This document shows, in pieces, positions 35,374 to 45,354 of a stretch of 64,000 bases of DNA (within the stretch, counting starts at the first letter, position 1; each line of letters starts with the position of its first letter). Under the pieces are notes generated by a model that saw nothing but the letters and a program-made list of their open reading frames with translations, did not search any database and had not been told where the DNA came from. Both the position numbers and the translations under genes were made by a program. This stretch comes from Novosphingobium meiothermophilum (GTDB lineage Bacteria > Pseudomonadota > Alphaproteobacteria > Sphingomonadales > Sphingomonadaceae): assembly GCF_003171715.1 (NCBI RefSeq), contig NZ_QGHL01000015.1:62001-126000 (forward strand), read 5' to 3'.

Positions 35374-36686
35374 TGTCCGGCGGTTTCGGGTGGCTTTCCA
35401 TCATCCGTCTGGGCATGGTCCAGGCCGCAATCGGCGCCATGGTCATGATCGCCACTTCGCTCCTGAACCGGTTGATGGTGCTGGAATACGGCCTTGCTGC
35501 GGGCGTTCCAGCGGGGCTGGTAGCCTGGCATTATGTCGTCCAGTTGTCGCGGCCGGTCTGGGGGCATGGTTCCGATCTGGGACGTCGCCGCACGCCTTGG
35601 GTTCTGGCGGGCATGGCCACGCTGGGTTTCGGCGCGCTGCTTGCGGTCTATGCCACCACCTTGCTTGACGCCCAGCGGATCGGCGCGATTGGCCTTGCGA
35701 TCCTTGCCTTTACGCTGATCGGCGCGGGCGTGGGGGCTGCGGGCACCTCGATGCTGGCCATTCTTGCATCCGGGGTTGCCCCTTCGCGCCGTGCGGCGGC
35801 GGCGGCAACAACATGGGTCATGATGGTTTTCGGGATCGTGATCTCGGCGGGAACGGCCGGTGCCTTGCTCGACCCGTTTTCCGAGGTCCGGCTCTTTCAG
35901 GTGGCCGGGGGCGTGGTCGGCATTGCCGTTGTCATTGCATGCCTTGCCATGTTCCGTCTCGAGGCCGGCGGACCGCGCGAGGCGCAGATCGAACGCGCCG
36001 ACTCGCCGCCCAGTTTCCGCGATGCCATTGCCGAGATTCTGGGAGAAACCGAATCCCGGCGCTTCACCCTGTTCATCTTCTTCTCGATGCTGGCCTACAG
36101 CATGCAGGATCTGATCCTTGAACCCTTTGCCGGGCTTGTTTTTGCCATGACCCCCGGACAATCGACCAGCCTTTCGGGTTTGCAGCATGGCGGCGTGCTC
36201 GTCGGCATGATCCTCACCGGTATTGGCGGCAGCGCCTTTGCCGGGCGGATGCCGGTTGAACTGCGGGTCTGGACCATGGTCGGCTGCATCGGATCGGCGT
36301 TGGCGCTGATCGGCCTGGCGTTGGCGGCAAAATGGGGCCCAGGCTGGCCGATTGCCGCCAATGTTGCCGCATTGGGCTTTTTCAACGGGGCCTTCGCGGT
36401 TGCGGCGATCGGGTCGATGATGGGGCTGGCCGGAGCAGGCAGGCGCACGCGTGAGGGGGTGCGGATGGGCGTGTGGGGGACGGCGCAGGCCATGGCCTTC
36501 GGCCTTGGCGGGCTTTCCGGCGCGCTGGGTGTTGATGCGATGCGCCGCATGACCGGCCATGATGGGGCCGCATTCCAGCTCGTTTTCATGATCGAGGCAG
36601 CTCTGTTCCTCGTTTCGGCAGCGCTGGCCATGCGCGTTACGGCGCAGGCACCACGGATTGGCCATCTTGAAGGGATACGGACATGA
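35373..36686 (+). CDS. PucC-family protein between bchG and bchP
   Basis: A 437-residue protein with about 12 helices, related to LhaA/PucC. It occupies the bchG-bchP slot known in Rhodobacter as orf428 (sometimes called bch2). Motifs: SLLNRLMVLEYGL, HGSDLGRRRTPWVL and QDLILEPFAG. It probably delivers pigment or supports antenna assembly; its exact role is not established. ATG at 35373 follows GGAGG and overlaps the bchG stop; a GTG one codon earlier is possible. Confidence 0.88.
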   Translation: MSGGFGWLSIIRLGMVQAAIGAMVMIATSLLNRLMVLEYGLAAGVPAGLVAWHYVVQLSRPVWGHGSDLGRRRTPWVLAGMATLGFGALLAVYATTLLDAQRIGAIGLAILAFTLIGAGVGAAGTSMLAILASGVAPSRRAAAAATTWVMMVFGIVISAGTAGALLDPFSEVRLFQVAGGVVGIAVVIACLAMFRLEAGGPREAQIERADSPPSFRDAIAEILGETESRRFTLFIFFSMLAYSMQDLILEPFAGLVFAMTPGQSTSLSGLQHGGVLVGMILTGIGGSAFAGRMPVELRVWTMVGCIGSALALIGLALAAKWGPGWPIAANVAALGFFNGAFAVAAIGSMMGLAGAGRRTREGVRMGVWGTAQAMAFGLGGLSGALGVDAMRRMTGHDGAAFQLVFMIEAALFLVSAALAMRVTAQAPRIGHLEGIRT

Positions 36687-37879
36687 GCATGACGGATTTC
36701 GATGTCGTGGTTGTCGGTGGTGGTCCTTCGGGGGCAACGGCAGCGTGCGATCTGGCAAGGGCGGGGCACAAGGTGCTGCTGCTGGACCGGGCGGGGCGGA
36801 TCAAGCCCTGCGGCGGCGCGGTGCCGCCCCGGCTGCTTGAGGAGTTCGAGGTGCCGCAATCCCTGCTGGTGGCGCGTGCGCGGGCTGCACGCATGGTGGC
36901 ACCTTCAAGCCGCGCGGTGGACATGCCCGTGGGCGAGATCGGCTATGTCGGCATGGTCGATCGTGATGTTTTCGATGAATGGCTGCGCGACCGTGCCGCT
37001 TCAGCCGGGGCGCAACGGCGGACCGGCACCTACGAAGCGATCGAGCGCGACGGCGCTGAAGGCGCCGTTGTCTGCTACCGCGAAGAACGTGGCGGGCCTG
37101 TGCTGAAGGTGCGCGCGCGTCTGGTTATCGGTGCAGATGGTGCCCGATCCGGTGTGGCGCGGGAAAACATCCCCGGCGCTGAGCGCAACCCTTGCGTGTT
37201 TGCCTATCACGAAGTTGTCCGATCACCTGAAAGCACGCCGCAGGGCTTCGATGGGGCGCGCTGCGACGTGCTTTATCAGGGCAGGCTTTCGCCCGATTTC
37301 TATGCATGGGTGTTTCCCCATGGCGAAACGTCCAGCATTGGCGTGGGAAGTGCGCACAAGGGCTTTTCACTGCGCGGATCGGTGAAGGATCTGCGCGCCG
37401 ACCTCGGCCTTGAAGGCTGCGAAACGATCCGCCGCGAAGGCGCGCCTATACCGCTCAAGCCCTTGAAGCGCTGGGACAACGGGCGCGACGTTCTGGTCAC
37501 GGGCGACGCTGCGGGCGTTGTCGCTCCCGCATCGGGAGAAGGGATTTACTATGCCATGGCCTGCGGCCGGATTGCGGCAAGTGCGGCCGATGCCTTTCTG
37601 CGTTCGGGCAAGCCGGCAGCACTCAGGCAGGCGCGCAAGACGTTCCTGAAAGAGCACGGCCGGGTCTTCTGGATCCTCGGCATCATGCAATACTTCTGGT
37701 ATTCCAGTGACAAGCGCCGCGAGCGGTTTGTGGAGATGTGCGCCGATCGCGACGTGCAGCGGCTGACGTGGCAGGCCTATATGAACAAGAAGCTCGTGCG
37801 GGCGGACCCCATGGCGCATGTGCGCATCTTCCTGAAAGACTGCGCTCATCTGCTTGGCCTGAAGCCGGTGGCGCGATGA
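36683..37879 (+). CDS. bchP: Geranylgeranyl reductase
   Basis: A 398-residue FAD enzyme that reduces the geranylgeranyl tail of bacteriochlorophyll to phytyl. N-terminal dinucleotide fold VVVGGGPSGATAA, then KPCGGAVPPR, and the second FAD motif VLVTGDAAGVVAPASGEGI. Both ends overlap neighbours by four bases. Confidence 0.95.
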   Translation: MSMTDFDVVVVGGGPSGATAACDLARAGHKVLLLDRAGRIKPCGGAVPPRLLEEFEVPQSLLVARARAARMVAPSSRAVDMPVGEIGYVGMVDRDVFDEWLRDRAASAGAQRRTGTYEAIERDGAEGAVVCYREERGGPVLKVRARLVIGADGARSGVARENIPGAERNPCVFAYHEVVRSPESTPQGFDGARCDVLYQGRLSPDFYAWVFPHGETSSIGVGSAHKGFSLRGSVKDLRADLGLEGCETIRREGAPIPLKPLKRWDNGRDVLVTGDAAGVVAPASGEGIYYAMACGRIAASAADAFLRSGKPAALRQARKTFLKEHGRVFWILGIMQYFWYSSDKRRERFVEMCADRDVQRLTWQAYMNKKLVRADPMAHVRIFLKDCAHLLGLKPVAR

Positions 37880-38358
37880 ACCGTGCAGCGCTGATCCCGA
37901 TCAGCATTGCATCGCTGGCAGCCTTTGGCGTGGCCATGCTGGGCGCGACCATAACCGATCTCGGTCCATGGTATGATGCGCTGCGCAAGCCCGATTTCAC
38001 CCCGCCGCGCCCGGTCTTTCCGATTGCTTGGACGGTGATTTTCGCCCTTGCCGCAATCGCGGCAGTCTCGGCATGGCGGGGCGCGCGCGACCTGCGCACG
38101 GCAGACACGGTGGTTGGCCTCTTTGCGCTGAACGGCTTTCTGAACATCGTCTGGAGCCTGCTGTTCTTCCGCTTGCAGCGTCCCGACTGGGCGATGTTCG
38201 AACTGGTATTGCTGTGGTGTTCGATTGTGCTCCTGATCGTTTACTGCCTGCGCCTGTCGCGGCTGGCGGTAGTTCTGCTGCTCCCCTACCTCGGTTGGGT
38301 CACTCTGGCCGGTGCGTTGAACTGGCAAGTGGTCCAGCTCAACGCGCCCTTCGGTTGA
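37876..38358 (+). CDS. tspO: TspO/MBR tryptophan-rich sensory protein
   Basis: A 160-residue membrane protein with five helices. Family signatures are the GPWYDALRKPDFTPP stretch, the PIAWTVIF helix and NIVWSLLFF. In Rhodobacter TspO binds porphyrins and down-regulates photosynthesis genes in oxygen. ATGA overlap with bchP fixes the start. Confidence 0.93.
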   Translation: MNRAALIPISIASLAAFGVAMLGATITDLGPWYDALRKPDFTPPRPVFPIAWTVIFALAAIAAVSAWRGARDLRTADTVVGLFALNGFLNIVWSLLFFRLQRPDWAMFELVLLWCSIVLLIVYCLRLSRLAVVLLLPYLGWVTLAGALNWQVVQLNAPFG

Positions 38359-38361
38359 ACC

Positions 38362-38634
38362 GTGATGATGGAGCAGCTTTTCGCAAGCGGCCGCGCGGCT
38401 GACCTTGTGCTCCTTGCCCTGCTGGTCGAGGCAATCTGGCTGCGCCGGAAAGGGTGGTCGTGGCGCGATCTTGCGCCAATGCTGCTGCCTGCGGCATTGA
38501 TCGTTGCCGGGCTGCGCGCAGCCTTGACGGGGGCGCCCTGGCCGCTGATTTCACTGCCGGTGGCCCTCTCCTTTCCCGTGCACCTTCTCGATCTCGCGCG
38601 GCGCCGCAAGGCATCGGAGCGCGCTGCTTCCTGA
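38362..38634 (+). CDS. Small membrane protein of unknown function downstream of tspO
   Basis: A 90-residue protein with two to three hydrophobic segments (DLVLLALLVEAIWL, LAPMLLPAALIVAGL, LISLPVALSFPVHLL) and a basic C-terminal tail. It starts three bases after the tspO stop with GTG-ATG-ATG; any of these may be used. Not assigned to a family. Its position in the PGC suggests a supporting membrane role. Confidence 0.65.
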   Translation: MMMEQLFASGRAADLVLLALLVEAIWLRRKGWSWRDLAPMLLPAALIVAGLRAALTGAPWPLISLPVALSFPVHLLDLARRRKASERAAS

Positions 38635-38693
38635 ACCGGGAGGGGAGCGGATTTCTCCGGCCATTTGCCTTCCTCTGCCGTCATGAAAAATGG

Positions 38694-38718
38694 GTCCACC
38701 GGAGCCATTCCGGTGGAC
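38694..38718 (-). terminator. Rho-independent terminator after pufC
   Basis: A perfect 10-bp stem, GTCCACCGGA / TCCGGTGGAC, with a five-base loop. Read on the minus strand it is followed by CCCATTTTTCAT, a short T run, about 30 bp beyond the pufC stop. It would end the crtF/bchCXYZ/puf transcripts and also separates them from the converging tspO side. Confidence 0.8.
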
Positions 38719-38748
38719 TCTCGAAGGTCCCACATTGTCTGCGGGGGA

Positions 38749-39825
38749 TCAGTGCGTGGCGGTCGTCACGGCAGGGGCGGCCGGTTGCTCCGGTGCAGCC
38801 GGGGCCGCAGCCGGAACCGCCACCGGCGATCCCCAGAGCGCCGGATAATCCTTGGCCATCTTGTAGCCATCCATCGGCTTGTTCTTGCCCTGATGGCAGG
38901 TGGCGCAGCTAACCTTGAAAGGATCGCCCATCGGTCCCTTGCGATGCGCCGGGAACGTATCGGCAAGCGGGCTGATATACTGCCCGTTGACGTCACGCAC
39001 CATGCGCAGGCCATACCACGCCGTTGCGCGCTGCGGCGTGCTGATGTTCCACGGCTGGAATGCCTGGGCATTGTGGCAGAAGGTGCAATTCACGCCCAGC
39101 GACGTCGAAAGGTGCATCATCAGCGCATACTGCGGCTCGGTCTGCATCGTCGTCAGCGTATTGGCAGACGAAGGATGAATGCCCTTGGAAACCACGCGGA
39201 TGCTCTTGTCGGTCTTGGGGTCGCCCGTCAGATACATCGCCAGCGATGCCGTGGGGAGCGAAGAATAGGCCGAAGCGGCAACTGGCGAGTTCTGTCCGTG
39301 CAGGTTGCCGATCACGCCTTTCTTGCCAGGCTCCGGCAGTGCCCAGTAATTGGCCGGGACGGCCTGTCCGCGGTGGCAGGTCCAGCAGGTCACGCCGGTG
39401 GTTCCGACATGTTTGTTCCAGTTGGTGTTGATGTTGCGTGTCATCTGCAACATCTTGCGCGCCACGACCTTGGTGTAGATCTCGTCCGAGGCCATGTTCT
39501 CCGGGTTGTGGCAGTAGTTGCAGCCCTGCTCCGGTGCGATCCAGTTGGTGATCGCGGCCATGGTGTAGGTAAACTGCTCTTCCGTCACATCCCCCAGAAC
39601 CTGGACGTTCTGGTAAACCGTGGCGGCCTTGGGGCCATCGCCCGTCGGCATGTCATAGGGCGGGGCCGGGACATCGTCCTTGGCCATGGCCACCTTCTTC
39701 AGCTTGATGGTGTCCATGCCCGTGCCACGATGCCCGTTCTGCACCGATTGTTTCGGTCCCAGCTCGCACCCGGCAAGGGTGAGGGCGGCAGTCGCCATTG
39801 CGGCGATAGCGAGTGTCCTTTTCAT
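38749..39825 (-). CDS. pufC: Reaction-centre tetraheme cytochrome c
   Basis: A 358-residue lipoprotein (LTLAGC, Cys20) with four heme sites: CNYCH (102-106), CWTCH (147-151), CTFCH (247-251) and CATCH (307-311). It sits on the periplasmic face of PufLM and re-reduces the oxidised special pair. An Ala/Pro-rich tail of about 25 residues follows the last heme. The start overlaps the pufM stop as ATGA. Confidence 0.96.
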   Translation of the reverse strand: MKRTLAIAAMATAALTLAGCELGPKQSVQNGHRGTGMDTIKLKKVAMAKDDVPAPPYDMPTGDGPKAATVYQNVQVLGDVTEEQFTYTMAAITNWIAPEQGCNYCHNPENMASDEIYTKVVARKMLQMTRNINTNWNKHVGTTGVTCWTCHRGQAVPANYWALPEPGKKGVIGNLHGQNSPVAASAYSSLPTASLAMYLTGDPKTDKSIRVVSKGIHPSSANTLTTMQTEPQYALMMHLSTSLGVNCTFCHNAQAFQPWNISTPQRATAWYGLRMVRDVNGQYISPLADTFPAHRKGPMGDPFKVSCATCHQGKNKPMDGYKMAKDYPALWGSPVAVPAAAPAAPEQPAAPAVTTATH

Positions 39826-40796
39826 TGGGCCGAACTCCCCTGCGTGGCGGGATCGATGACCCCGGTATCGGGATAAAGCGATGCGTAGCCGTGCTGCTGT
39901 GCCCACAGGTACCAGTTGTCGACCACGGTTCCCGTCAGAAGGATGCCGATGCCGCCGGTCAGCGTGGTCAGCACCGCAAACCACCAGGCCCACCGATGGA
40001 TCGATTCCATCGTGGCGTTGAAGCCCATGGTCCAGCGCCAGAACAGCGCCGCGCGTTCCGAAGCGGTGCCTCGGTCGGTGATCTGTTCGATCTCGCGCTC
40101 GCCGCCATAGCGCCCGACGGCCAGAATGGTTGCGCCGTGCATCGCGAAGAGCAGGGTCGAACCATAAAGGAAGGCGATCGAGAAGGCGTGGAACGGATTG
40201 TAGAACAGGTTTCCGTATCGGATCGAGAAGGCGGCGGTCCAGTCAAGGTGGGGGAAGATGCCGAAGGGCACCGCTTCCGACCATGACCCCATGAACATCG
40301 GCCGGATAAAGCCAAGCACCAGATAGAGCCAGATGGCCGAGGCAAATGCCCATGCAACGTGCGTTCCCATGCCCAGCGCTCTGGCGCGGGTATAGGTGCG
40401 CACCCACCACAGCAGGATCGAGGCCGTGAGGAAGAAGCCCGCGAGGATCCACCAGCCCCCTTCCGCCAGCGGCACGAAGGGCGAAAAGCCATATTGCGGT
40501 CCGGGCGGCTCAAGCGAGAGCCACGGCAGCATCCGCACGAACTGGATCGGATCCCAGTTGACCGAGGCGAGCATGTTAAGCCCGATGATCTCGATCGCGA
40601 AGAAGCCGAAGATCAGCGAGAATACGCCGGTCCAGCCCAGATAGACGGGGCCGATCTGCGCGTGGCCGATGATCCCCATGAGGTGGTTGAAGGTGCCCTT
40701 GCCGATCCGCGGTTCGCTGCCGGGGGGGAGGGCGATCCCGGCTTCGGGCTCGCCACGAAGCTGGACCTGGGTGAAAATGTTCTGATAGGTCGCCAT
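39822..40796 (-). CDS. pufM: Photosynthetic reaction centre M subunit
   Basis: A 324-residue five-helix membrane protein that binds the bacteriochlorophyll, bacteriopheophytin, quinone and non-heme iron cofactors with PufL. Typical stretches are [39 protein letters not shown] and the C-terminal HRWAWW. 14 bp downstream of pufL. Confidence 0.97.
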   Translation of the reverse strand: MATYQNIFTQVQLRGEPEAGIALPPGSEPRIGKGTFNHLMGIIGHAQIGPVYLGWTGVFSLIFGFFAIEIIGLNMLASVNWDPIQFVRMLPWLSLEPPGPQYGFSPFVPLAEGGWWILAGFFLTASILLWWVRTYTRARALGMGTHVAWAFASAIWLYLVLGFIRPMFMGSWSEAVPFGIFPHLDWTAAFSIRYGNLFYNPFHAFSIAFLYGSTLLFAMHGATILAVGRYGGEREIEQITDRGTASERAALFWRWTMGFNATMESIHRWAWWFAVLTTLTGGIGILLTGTVVDNWYLWAQQHGYASLYPDTGVIDPATQGSSAQ

Positions 40797-40810
40797 CGCT
40801 CAATGCTCCT

Positions 40811-41635
40811 TCACGACCAGATCGGCAGGTTGAGCCACCAGGTCCACCATTCGGGCCAGCCCTTGGTCCACAGCGGCCCGCTGATCACGATGCATACCGC
40901 GCTCCAGAAACCGGCGTTCATTGCCAGCAGAAGACCCACCCGGTGGATGCCGAGGGTGCCCACCGAATAGCCGATCAGGTCGCGGAAGAAGGTGTCTTCG
41001 TATTCCGGCGACTTCACTTCCGTTCCTTCGGGCGGGTTCACCGCCGAAAGCACCAGCGCGCCGTGCAGGGCAAGCGCAAGCGCTGTCGTGAAGAAGAACG
41101 AGACTGCAAGCATGTGCGCCGGATTGTAGTGGAAGTGCAGATACTGGTATCCCGTGTTGGAAACCCAATCGAGGTGACTGAAGATTCCGTAAGGGAAGCC
41201 GAAATGCCATCCGCCCAGAAGGACGGGCCGGATCACCACAAGCGTGAAATAGGCGAAGATCGCCATGCCGAAGGCCGCGGGCACATGATAGCCCATGCCC
41301 AGCTTGCGGCAGATTTCCACCTCCCGCAGCGCCCAGCTCACGAACGAGACAAGCGCGCAGACCGTGATGACCTGCCAGAACCCGCCCTTTGCCAGGGGCG
41401 CGAGGCCAAGGCCGTATTTCAGGTCTGGCGGTTCGATCGAGATCAGCCAGGGATTCCAGGTCGGCCCCTGCGATGCCGCATAGAAGATGAGCGCAGTGCC
41501 AAGCGATGCGAAGATCGCTGTCACCACCCCGAAGAAACCGACGTAGAACGGACCCACCCAGAAATCGAACAGGTCGCCGCCGATCAACGTGCCACCGCGA
41601 ACGCGGTATTTTCGTTCGAAACTAAGGAGTGCCAT
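40811..41635 (-). CDS. pufL: Photosynthetic reaction centre L subunit
   Basis: A 274-residue five-helix protein. [36 protein letters not shown] is the classic start; [14 protein letters not shown] and the HRVGLLLA helix carry cofactor ligands. A strong GGGAGGGG ribosome site precedes the ATG. Expression relative to pufBA is probably set by the upstream hairpin. Confidence 0.97.
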   Translation of the reverse strand: MALLSFERKYRVRGGTLIGGDLFDFWVGPFYVGFFGVVTAIFASLGTALIFYAASQGPTWNPWLISIEPPDLKYGLGLAPLAKGGFWQVITVCALVSFVSWALREVEICRKLGMGYHVPAAFGMAIFAYFTLVVIRPVLLGGWHFGFPYGIFSHLDWVSNTGYQYLHFHYNPAHMLAVSFFFTTALALALHGALVLSAVNPPEGTEVKSPEYEDTFFRDLIGYSVGTLGIHRVGLLLAMNAGFWSAVCIVISGPLWTKGWPEWWTWWLNLPIWS

Positions 41636-41697
41636 GATTCTACCCCTCCCCGCCGCGGCGCGACGGGATTTAGTGTTCAGTCATTTCTTGGCCACCG

Positions 41698-41725
41698 GAG
41701 GCGGCGGCATTTGCGCCGCCGCCTC
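41698..41725 (-). promoter_or_regulatory. pufA-pufL intercistronic RNA hairpin
   Basis: GAGGCGGCGGC-N6-GCCGCCGCCTC, a perfect 11-bp GC stem between pufA and pufL. The equivalent hairpin in Rhodobacter blocks 3' decay of the pufBA segment so that LH1 peptides outnumber reaction centres. Same position and strength here; the function is inferred. Confidence 0.82.
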
Positions 41726-41755
41726 TCGCACAGGCCCCAGTAAGGCGGGCCCGTG

Positions 41756-41941
41756 TCAGGACGCCGGAGGCGCCGCCGCTGCTGCGTTCGCCATGCCCTG
41801 GGCCGAGTTCGGACCATCGAGCCAGTTGAACGTATCGGTGCTGAGCAGGATGAAGTGAATCACCAGTGCGAGCACGAACAGGAACGCGAACAGAGCAACG
41901 AGTGCCCTGCGCGGATCGAAAATAAGCCAAATCCTCCACAT
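41756..41941 (-). CDS. pufA: LH1 antenna alpha polypeptide
   Basis: A 61-residue single-helix antenna peptide: [20 protein letters not shown] start, pigment-ligand histidine in LVIHFILLS and an Ala-rich C-terminal tail. AAGGA lies eight bases before the ATG. Forms the LH1 ring with PufB around the reaction centre. Confidence 0.96.
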   Translation of the reverse strand: MWRIWLIFDPRRALVALFAFLFVLALVIHFILLSTDTFNWLDGPNSAQGMANAAAAAPPAS

Positions 41942-42019
41942 GGTCTGAATCCTTGTGCAAGTTCATGAGTTTACCGCATCAGCCGTGGCAACATGCCAAG
42001 GCCTCGGCGGTGCGGTGTG

Positions 42020-42175
42020 TCAGAGCCAGGGCTTCCACATCCAGACGAGGACGTGAGCGACCACTGCGACGGCGGTGAAGCCGACGAAGCTGCTCATGAA
42101 CAGTTTGTGGAACTCCTTTGCTTCCTCAGGCGTGAGGTAGGTCCTCAGCCCGAAGCGATCGTCATGATCACTCAT
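42020..42175 (-). CDS. pufB: LH1 antenna beta polypeptide
   Basis: A 51-residue peptide with the acidic beta-type N-terminus ([14 protein letters not shown]), a single helix with the bacteriochlorophyll histidine ([14 protein letters not shown]) and a GGAGA ribosome site. 78 bp separate it from pufA. No PpsR site was seen directly upstream, so it may depend on read-through from bchC. Confidence 0.95.
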   Translation of the reverse strand: MSDHDDRFGLRTYLTPEEAKEFHKLFMSSFVGFTAVAVVAHVLVWMWKPWL

Positions 42176-42344
42176 AGCCCAATCTCCAGTCGTTGTTGGT
42201 GTGCGAGAGGCGGAAGACCTCTTTCGATATCCACGCGGCGAACCCCGCGAGGATGGGGGAGCGCGGTGGCCGTGATGGGGCCATCGGGCGATCGGTTGGA
42301 GCGCATCCGGGCCTGCGCTGAGGAAGGGCGGCAAGGCGCGTCAT
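42168..42344 (-). CDS. Possible 58-residue ORF in the pufQ position
   Basis: An open frame whose ATG overlaps the bchZ stop (ATGA) and whose stop overlaps the pufB start by eight bases. The N-terminal half is Pro/Arg-rich; the C-terminal half has a short hydrophobic stretch (ILAGFAAWI) followed by a polar tail ([14 protein letters not shown]). In Rhodobacter the pufQ gene lies exactly here, but I see no clear similarity. It may simply be an untranslated leader that happens to be open. Confidence 0.35.
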   Translation of the reverse strand: MTRLAALPQRRPGCAPTDRPMAPSRPPRSPILAGFAAWISKEVFRLSHTNNDWRLGYE

Positions 42345-43786
42345 GTGACCTGTGCCTCCATGAGAGCATCGGCCAGCCGATCCGCGCAAACGCGCAGCTC
42401 TCCGTGCCGCCGCGCGGCACGCTCGGCCGCGTCGCGCAGCCGCTTGGCCGCGGAGATCCGCACGAGCACGGGCTGCGCCGCAACAACTTCGTCGAGCCGC
42501 TGCTTGGCATCAGCATCCCATTGCAGTTCGCGGTGATCGCGGGCTGGTGTGGCTTCGGCCTGATCGAGCTGCGTTGAAAGCGGAATGATGTTGAACAGTG
42601 CATCGAACAGCGCGTTGCACACTTCCTGCACAAGGTATGTTGCGCCGGAATAGCCCATGAAGGGCGTGCCGATGTGACGCCGGATCGCGGCGCCGGGAAA
42701 GCTTGCGGGAATATAGATCGCTCGCCCGCCGCGCTCGGCATTATACATGCGTTCGTTGTAGCTTCCGAACAGGATCAGCGGCGGGTTCGCGTGGATTGCG
42801 GCGCGCACATCCTCGTTCTTCGGCTTGATGCCCGCACTGCGCGCAAAGGCGAAGTTGCAGGGCAGCCCCATGTCGTCTTCAAGGAACTTGCGGATGCCGC
42901 GCGCATAGGTTTCGTTGGCCACGATGCCGAAGCTGGCTGTTGCGAAGAAATCCTGCGTGACCGACCGCCACAGATCCCATAGCGGCTTGATCGTGGTGTG
43001 CTTTTCCCGTTCGATGAAGGGTTCGGGATCAAGCCCCAGCTCTGCCGCCAGCGCGCGCAGGAACCGCGTCGTGCTGTCAAGCCCGATGGGGGCCTGGAAA
43101 TAGGGCCGCTCCATCAGCTCGCAAAGATTGCGCCCGAACTCGCGATACAGGCACACGTTGGCGTGGGCATCGGCCAGTTTCCGCACATCCGCGAGATGGC
43201 TGCCCAGCGGGAAGACCATACCCACTTCCGCTCCGATGCCTTCGATCAGCCGCCGCATTTCGTGCAGGTCGCTCGCCATGTTGAACATGCCGTAGCTGGG
43301 ACCGAGGATGTTGACCTTCGGCTTTTCGCCCTGCTTCAATGGTTTGAGTGCCGGAACGGTCTTCGGCCCGAACTCCGACCAGAGCCAGCTCATCGCCCGG
43401 TCGGCCGATTGCCACTGATCCTCATCGATGGTGCGCGGCAGAAACCGCTTGATGTTGGTTCCCTGAGGGGTGACGCCGCCGCCGATCATCTCGGCAATCG
43501 ATCCTGTCACGACCACGGCGGGCAGATCGGGATCGAGCGTCTTCCACGCTCGCTTCATCGCCGCTTCGGTGCCCGTCTTGCCCAATTCCTCTTCGGCAAG
43601 GCCCGTCACCACGATGGGCAGTTCGTGCGGGGGGAGACCATCGGTGTAATGGAGCACCGAGGTGACGGGCAGGTTCTCGCAGCCCACCGGGCCGTCGATG
43701 ATGACTTGCAACCCCTTCACCGCCGTGAAGACATAGACAGCGCCCCAATAGCCGCCGGCCCTGTCGTGATCGATCACGAGGGTCAT
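42341..43786 (-). CDS. bchZ: Chlorophyllide a reductase subunit Z
   Basis: A 481-residue NifK-like subunit of the nitrogenase-type enzyme that reduces ring B to the bacteriochlorin. The stretches [19 protein letters not shown] and [23 protein letters not shown] are family markers; a chlorophyllide reductase C-terminal region (about 400-480) follows. Overlaps bchY as ATGA. Confidence 0.96.
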   Translation of the reverse strand: MTLVIDHDRAGGYWGAVYVFTAVKGLQVIIDGPVGCENLPVTSVLHYTDGLPPHELPIVVTGLAEEELGKTGTEAAMKRAWKTLDPDLPAVVVTGSIAEMIGGGVTPQGTNIKRFLPRTIDEDQWQSADRAMSWLWSEFGPKTVPALKPLKQGEKPKVNILGPSYGMFNMASDLHEMRRLIEGIGAEVGMVFPLGSHLADVRKLADAHANVCLYREFGRNLCELMERPYFQAPIGLDSTTRFLRALAAELGLDPEPFIEREKHTTIKPLWDLWRSVTQDFFATASFGIVANETYARGIRKFLEDDMGLPCNFAFARSAGIKPKNEDVRAAIHANPPLILFGSYNERMYNAERGGRAIYIPASFPGAAIRRHIGTPFMGYSGATYLVQEVCNALFDALFNIIPLSTQLDQAEATPARDHRELQWDADAKQRLDEVVAAQPVLVRISAAKRLRDAAERAARRHGELRVCADRLADALMEAQVT

Positions 43787-45336
43787 GATCCCACCGCCTC
43801 TGCCGCCTTGCGGGCGGCTTCGTTGAGGGCGGCATACTTCTTCTTGAACTGCGGCCGGTCCTGAGGGATGTCTTCCCAGATCCCCGCGTTCGGTCCGCTG
43901 CCCACGCCCTCGAAAAAGGCGGTCATCCGGTCGAAGCGCGCCTTGTTGGCCATGGCCGCATTGACAACCTGCGCCAGACTGCCTGCCCCCGCCACCCCCA
44001 TCAGCGGACGGGCCGAAATGAGATTGGTGAAGTAGAGCGCGGGAATGGCCTGCTGCTTGGCATGTTGCACCACCGGCGTGGTGCCGATCGCCAGATCGGG
44101 CCGGAACTCTTCGACCGCCGCAATATCCTGTTCAAGGCTGGCGCGAAAATTGACCCGCACGCCGCGTGCTTCCAGCCATTTGCGGTCGGGATCGGACCAG
44201 CGCGTCCGGGGGCACGCCGATCCGACATAGGGCACATCCGCCCCGCTTTCGATCAGCAACCGGGCAACGAGCAGTTCCGAGCCTTCATAACCCGAAACGG
44301 TGATGCGCCCCCTGATCGGATTGGCGGCCAGCGCGCCGCGGATGGCAGGGAGGAACCGATCCTTGGCCGCATCGACCTGCGCCTGCGCCACGCCGCACGC
44401 CGTGCCGATGGCATCGAGCCAGGCGGCCGTCCCGTCGACGCCGACAGGGGCCGAGCCCACAATCGCGCGTCCCGCCGCTTCGAACTCGCGCACGCTGGCA
44501 GTGTAGAAGGGATGGATCGCGGCCACTGCCGCACAATCGAGCGCGGCATAAAGTTCACGCCATTCCCGCGTGGGCACGACCGGTCCAGCGGCAAGGCCAA
44601 GCGGTTCGAGCATCATGCCGATGCCGACCGGATCGGCAGGGAACATCTCGCCCAGCAGGGTGATGGTCGGGCGGCTTGCCCGGTTGGCGGGCGCGGCGAC
44701 CGGACCTTGCTCAACCTCCGTTCGGGCATAGGTCAGCATTGCGCCTGCCAGCACGTCCTTCGCCTCGGCATGAGTGGGTATGCCGAAGCCGGGAACATCG
44801 ATGCCAATAATGCGCACGCCGTTGATCTGCCTTTTCAGCAGGCGCAGCGGCACCCCGCTTGCGGTTGGCACGCACAGGTTCGTGACCACGATGGCATCAT
44901 AAAGCGCCGGATCGGCAAGACCTTCGACGGCTTCCTTTATGTCCTCGAAGAGCTTGCCGGTAACGAGCGTTTCCGAATTGAACGGAACATAGCCCACGGT
45001 CCGGCGCGCGCCGTAGAAGTGCGAGGTGAACGTGAGGCCGTAAACGCAGCATGCCGAGCCTGACAGAACCGTGGCCGTGCGCCGCATCCGCAGGCCCACC
45101 CGGAGCGAGCCGAAGGCGGGGCACATGCTTTGCGGCTGATCGTGCGGTCCCACCGGATAGTCTGCCGCATAGCGTTCAAGCAGGCCCGCACCCTGCGCCT
45201 TGTTCGTCGCCTCGCGCAGCACGTCGGCACCGGCGTGGCAGCCACCCGCCAGATTCGGCTCGTCCGCACCCGAAAGGTCCAGATCAAGCCGGTCAGGCTG
45301 CCGGAAATCGGCCGATCCGGGCGCCAGATCGCTCAT
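43783..45336 (-). CDS. bchY: Chlorophyllide a reductase subunit Y
   Basis: A 517-residue NifD-like partner of BchZ. Cysteine motifs [25 protein letters not shown] and NLCVPTASG fit the YZ cluster ligands. 18 bp after bchX. Confidence 0.96.
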   Translation of the reverse strand: MSDLAPGSADFRQPDRLDLDLSGADEPNLAGGCHAGADVLREATNKAQGAGLLERYAADYPVGPHDQPQSMCPAFGSLRVGLRMRRTATVLSGSACCVYGLTFTSHFYGARRTVGYVPFNSETLVTGKLFEDIKEAVEGLADPALYDAIVVTNLCVPTASGVPLRLLKRQINGVRIIGIDVPGFGIPTHAEAKDVLAGAMLTYARTEVEQGPVAAPANRASRPTITLLGEMFPADPVGIGMMLEPLGLAAGPVVPTREWRELYAALDCAAVAAIHPFYTASVREFEAAGRAIVGSAPVGVDGTAAWLDAIGTACGVAQAQVDAAKDRFLPAIRGALAANPIRGRITVSGYEGSELLVARLLIESGADVPYVGSACPRTRWSDPDRKWLEARGVRVNFRASLEQDIAAVEEFRPDLAIGTTPVVQHAKQQAIPALYFTNLISARPLMGVAGAGSLAQVVNAAMANKARFDRMTAFFEGVGSGPNAGIWEDIPQDRPQFKKKYAALNEAARKAAEAVGS

Positions 45337-45354
45337 CGCGCTGGCCTCCTTGGA

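Noticed and set aside
42176..42340. PpsR site directly upstream of pufB
   Set aside because: No TGT-N12-ACA or near variant was found on either strand in this interval.
42168..42344. True pufQ
   Set aside because: The position is right but no PufQ-like sequence or convincing membrane helix is visible, so the symbol was not assigned.
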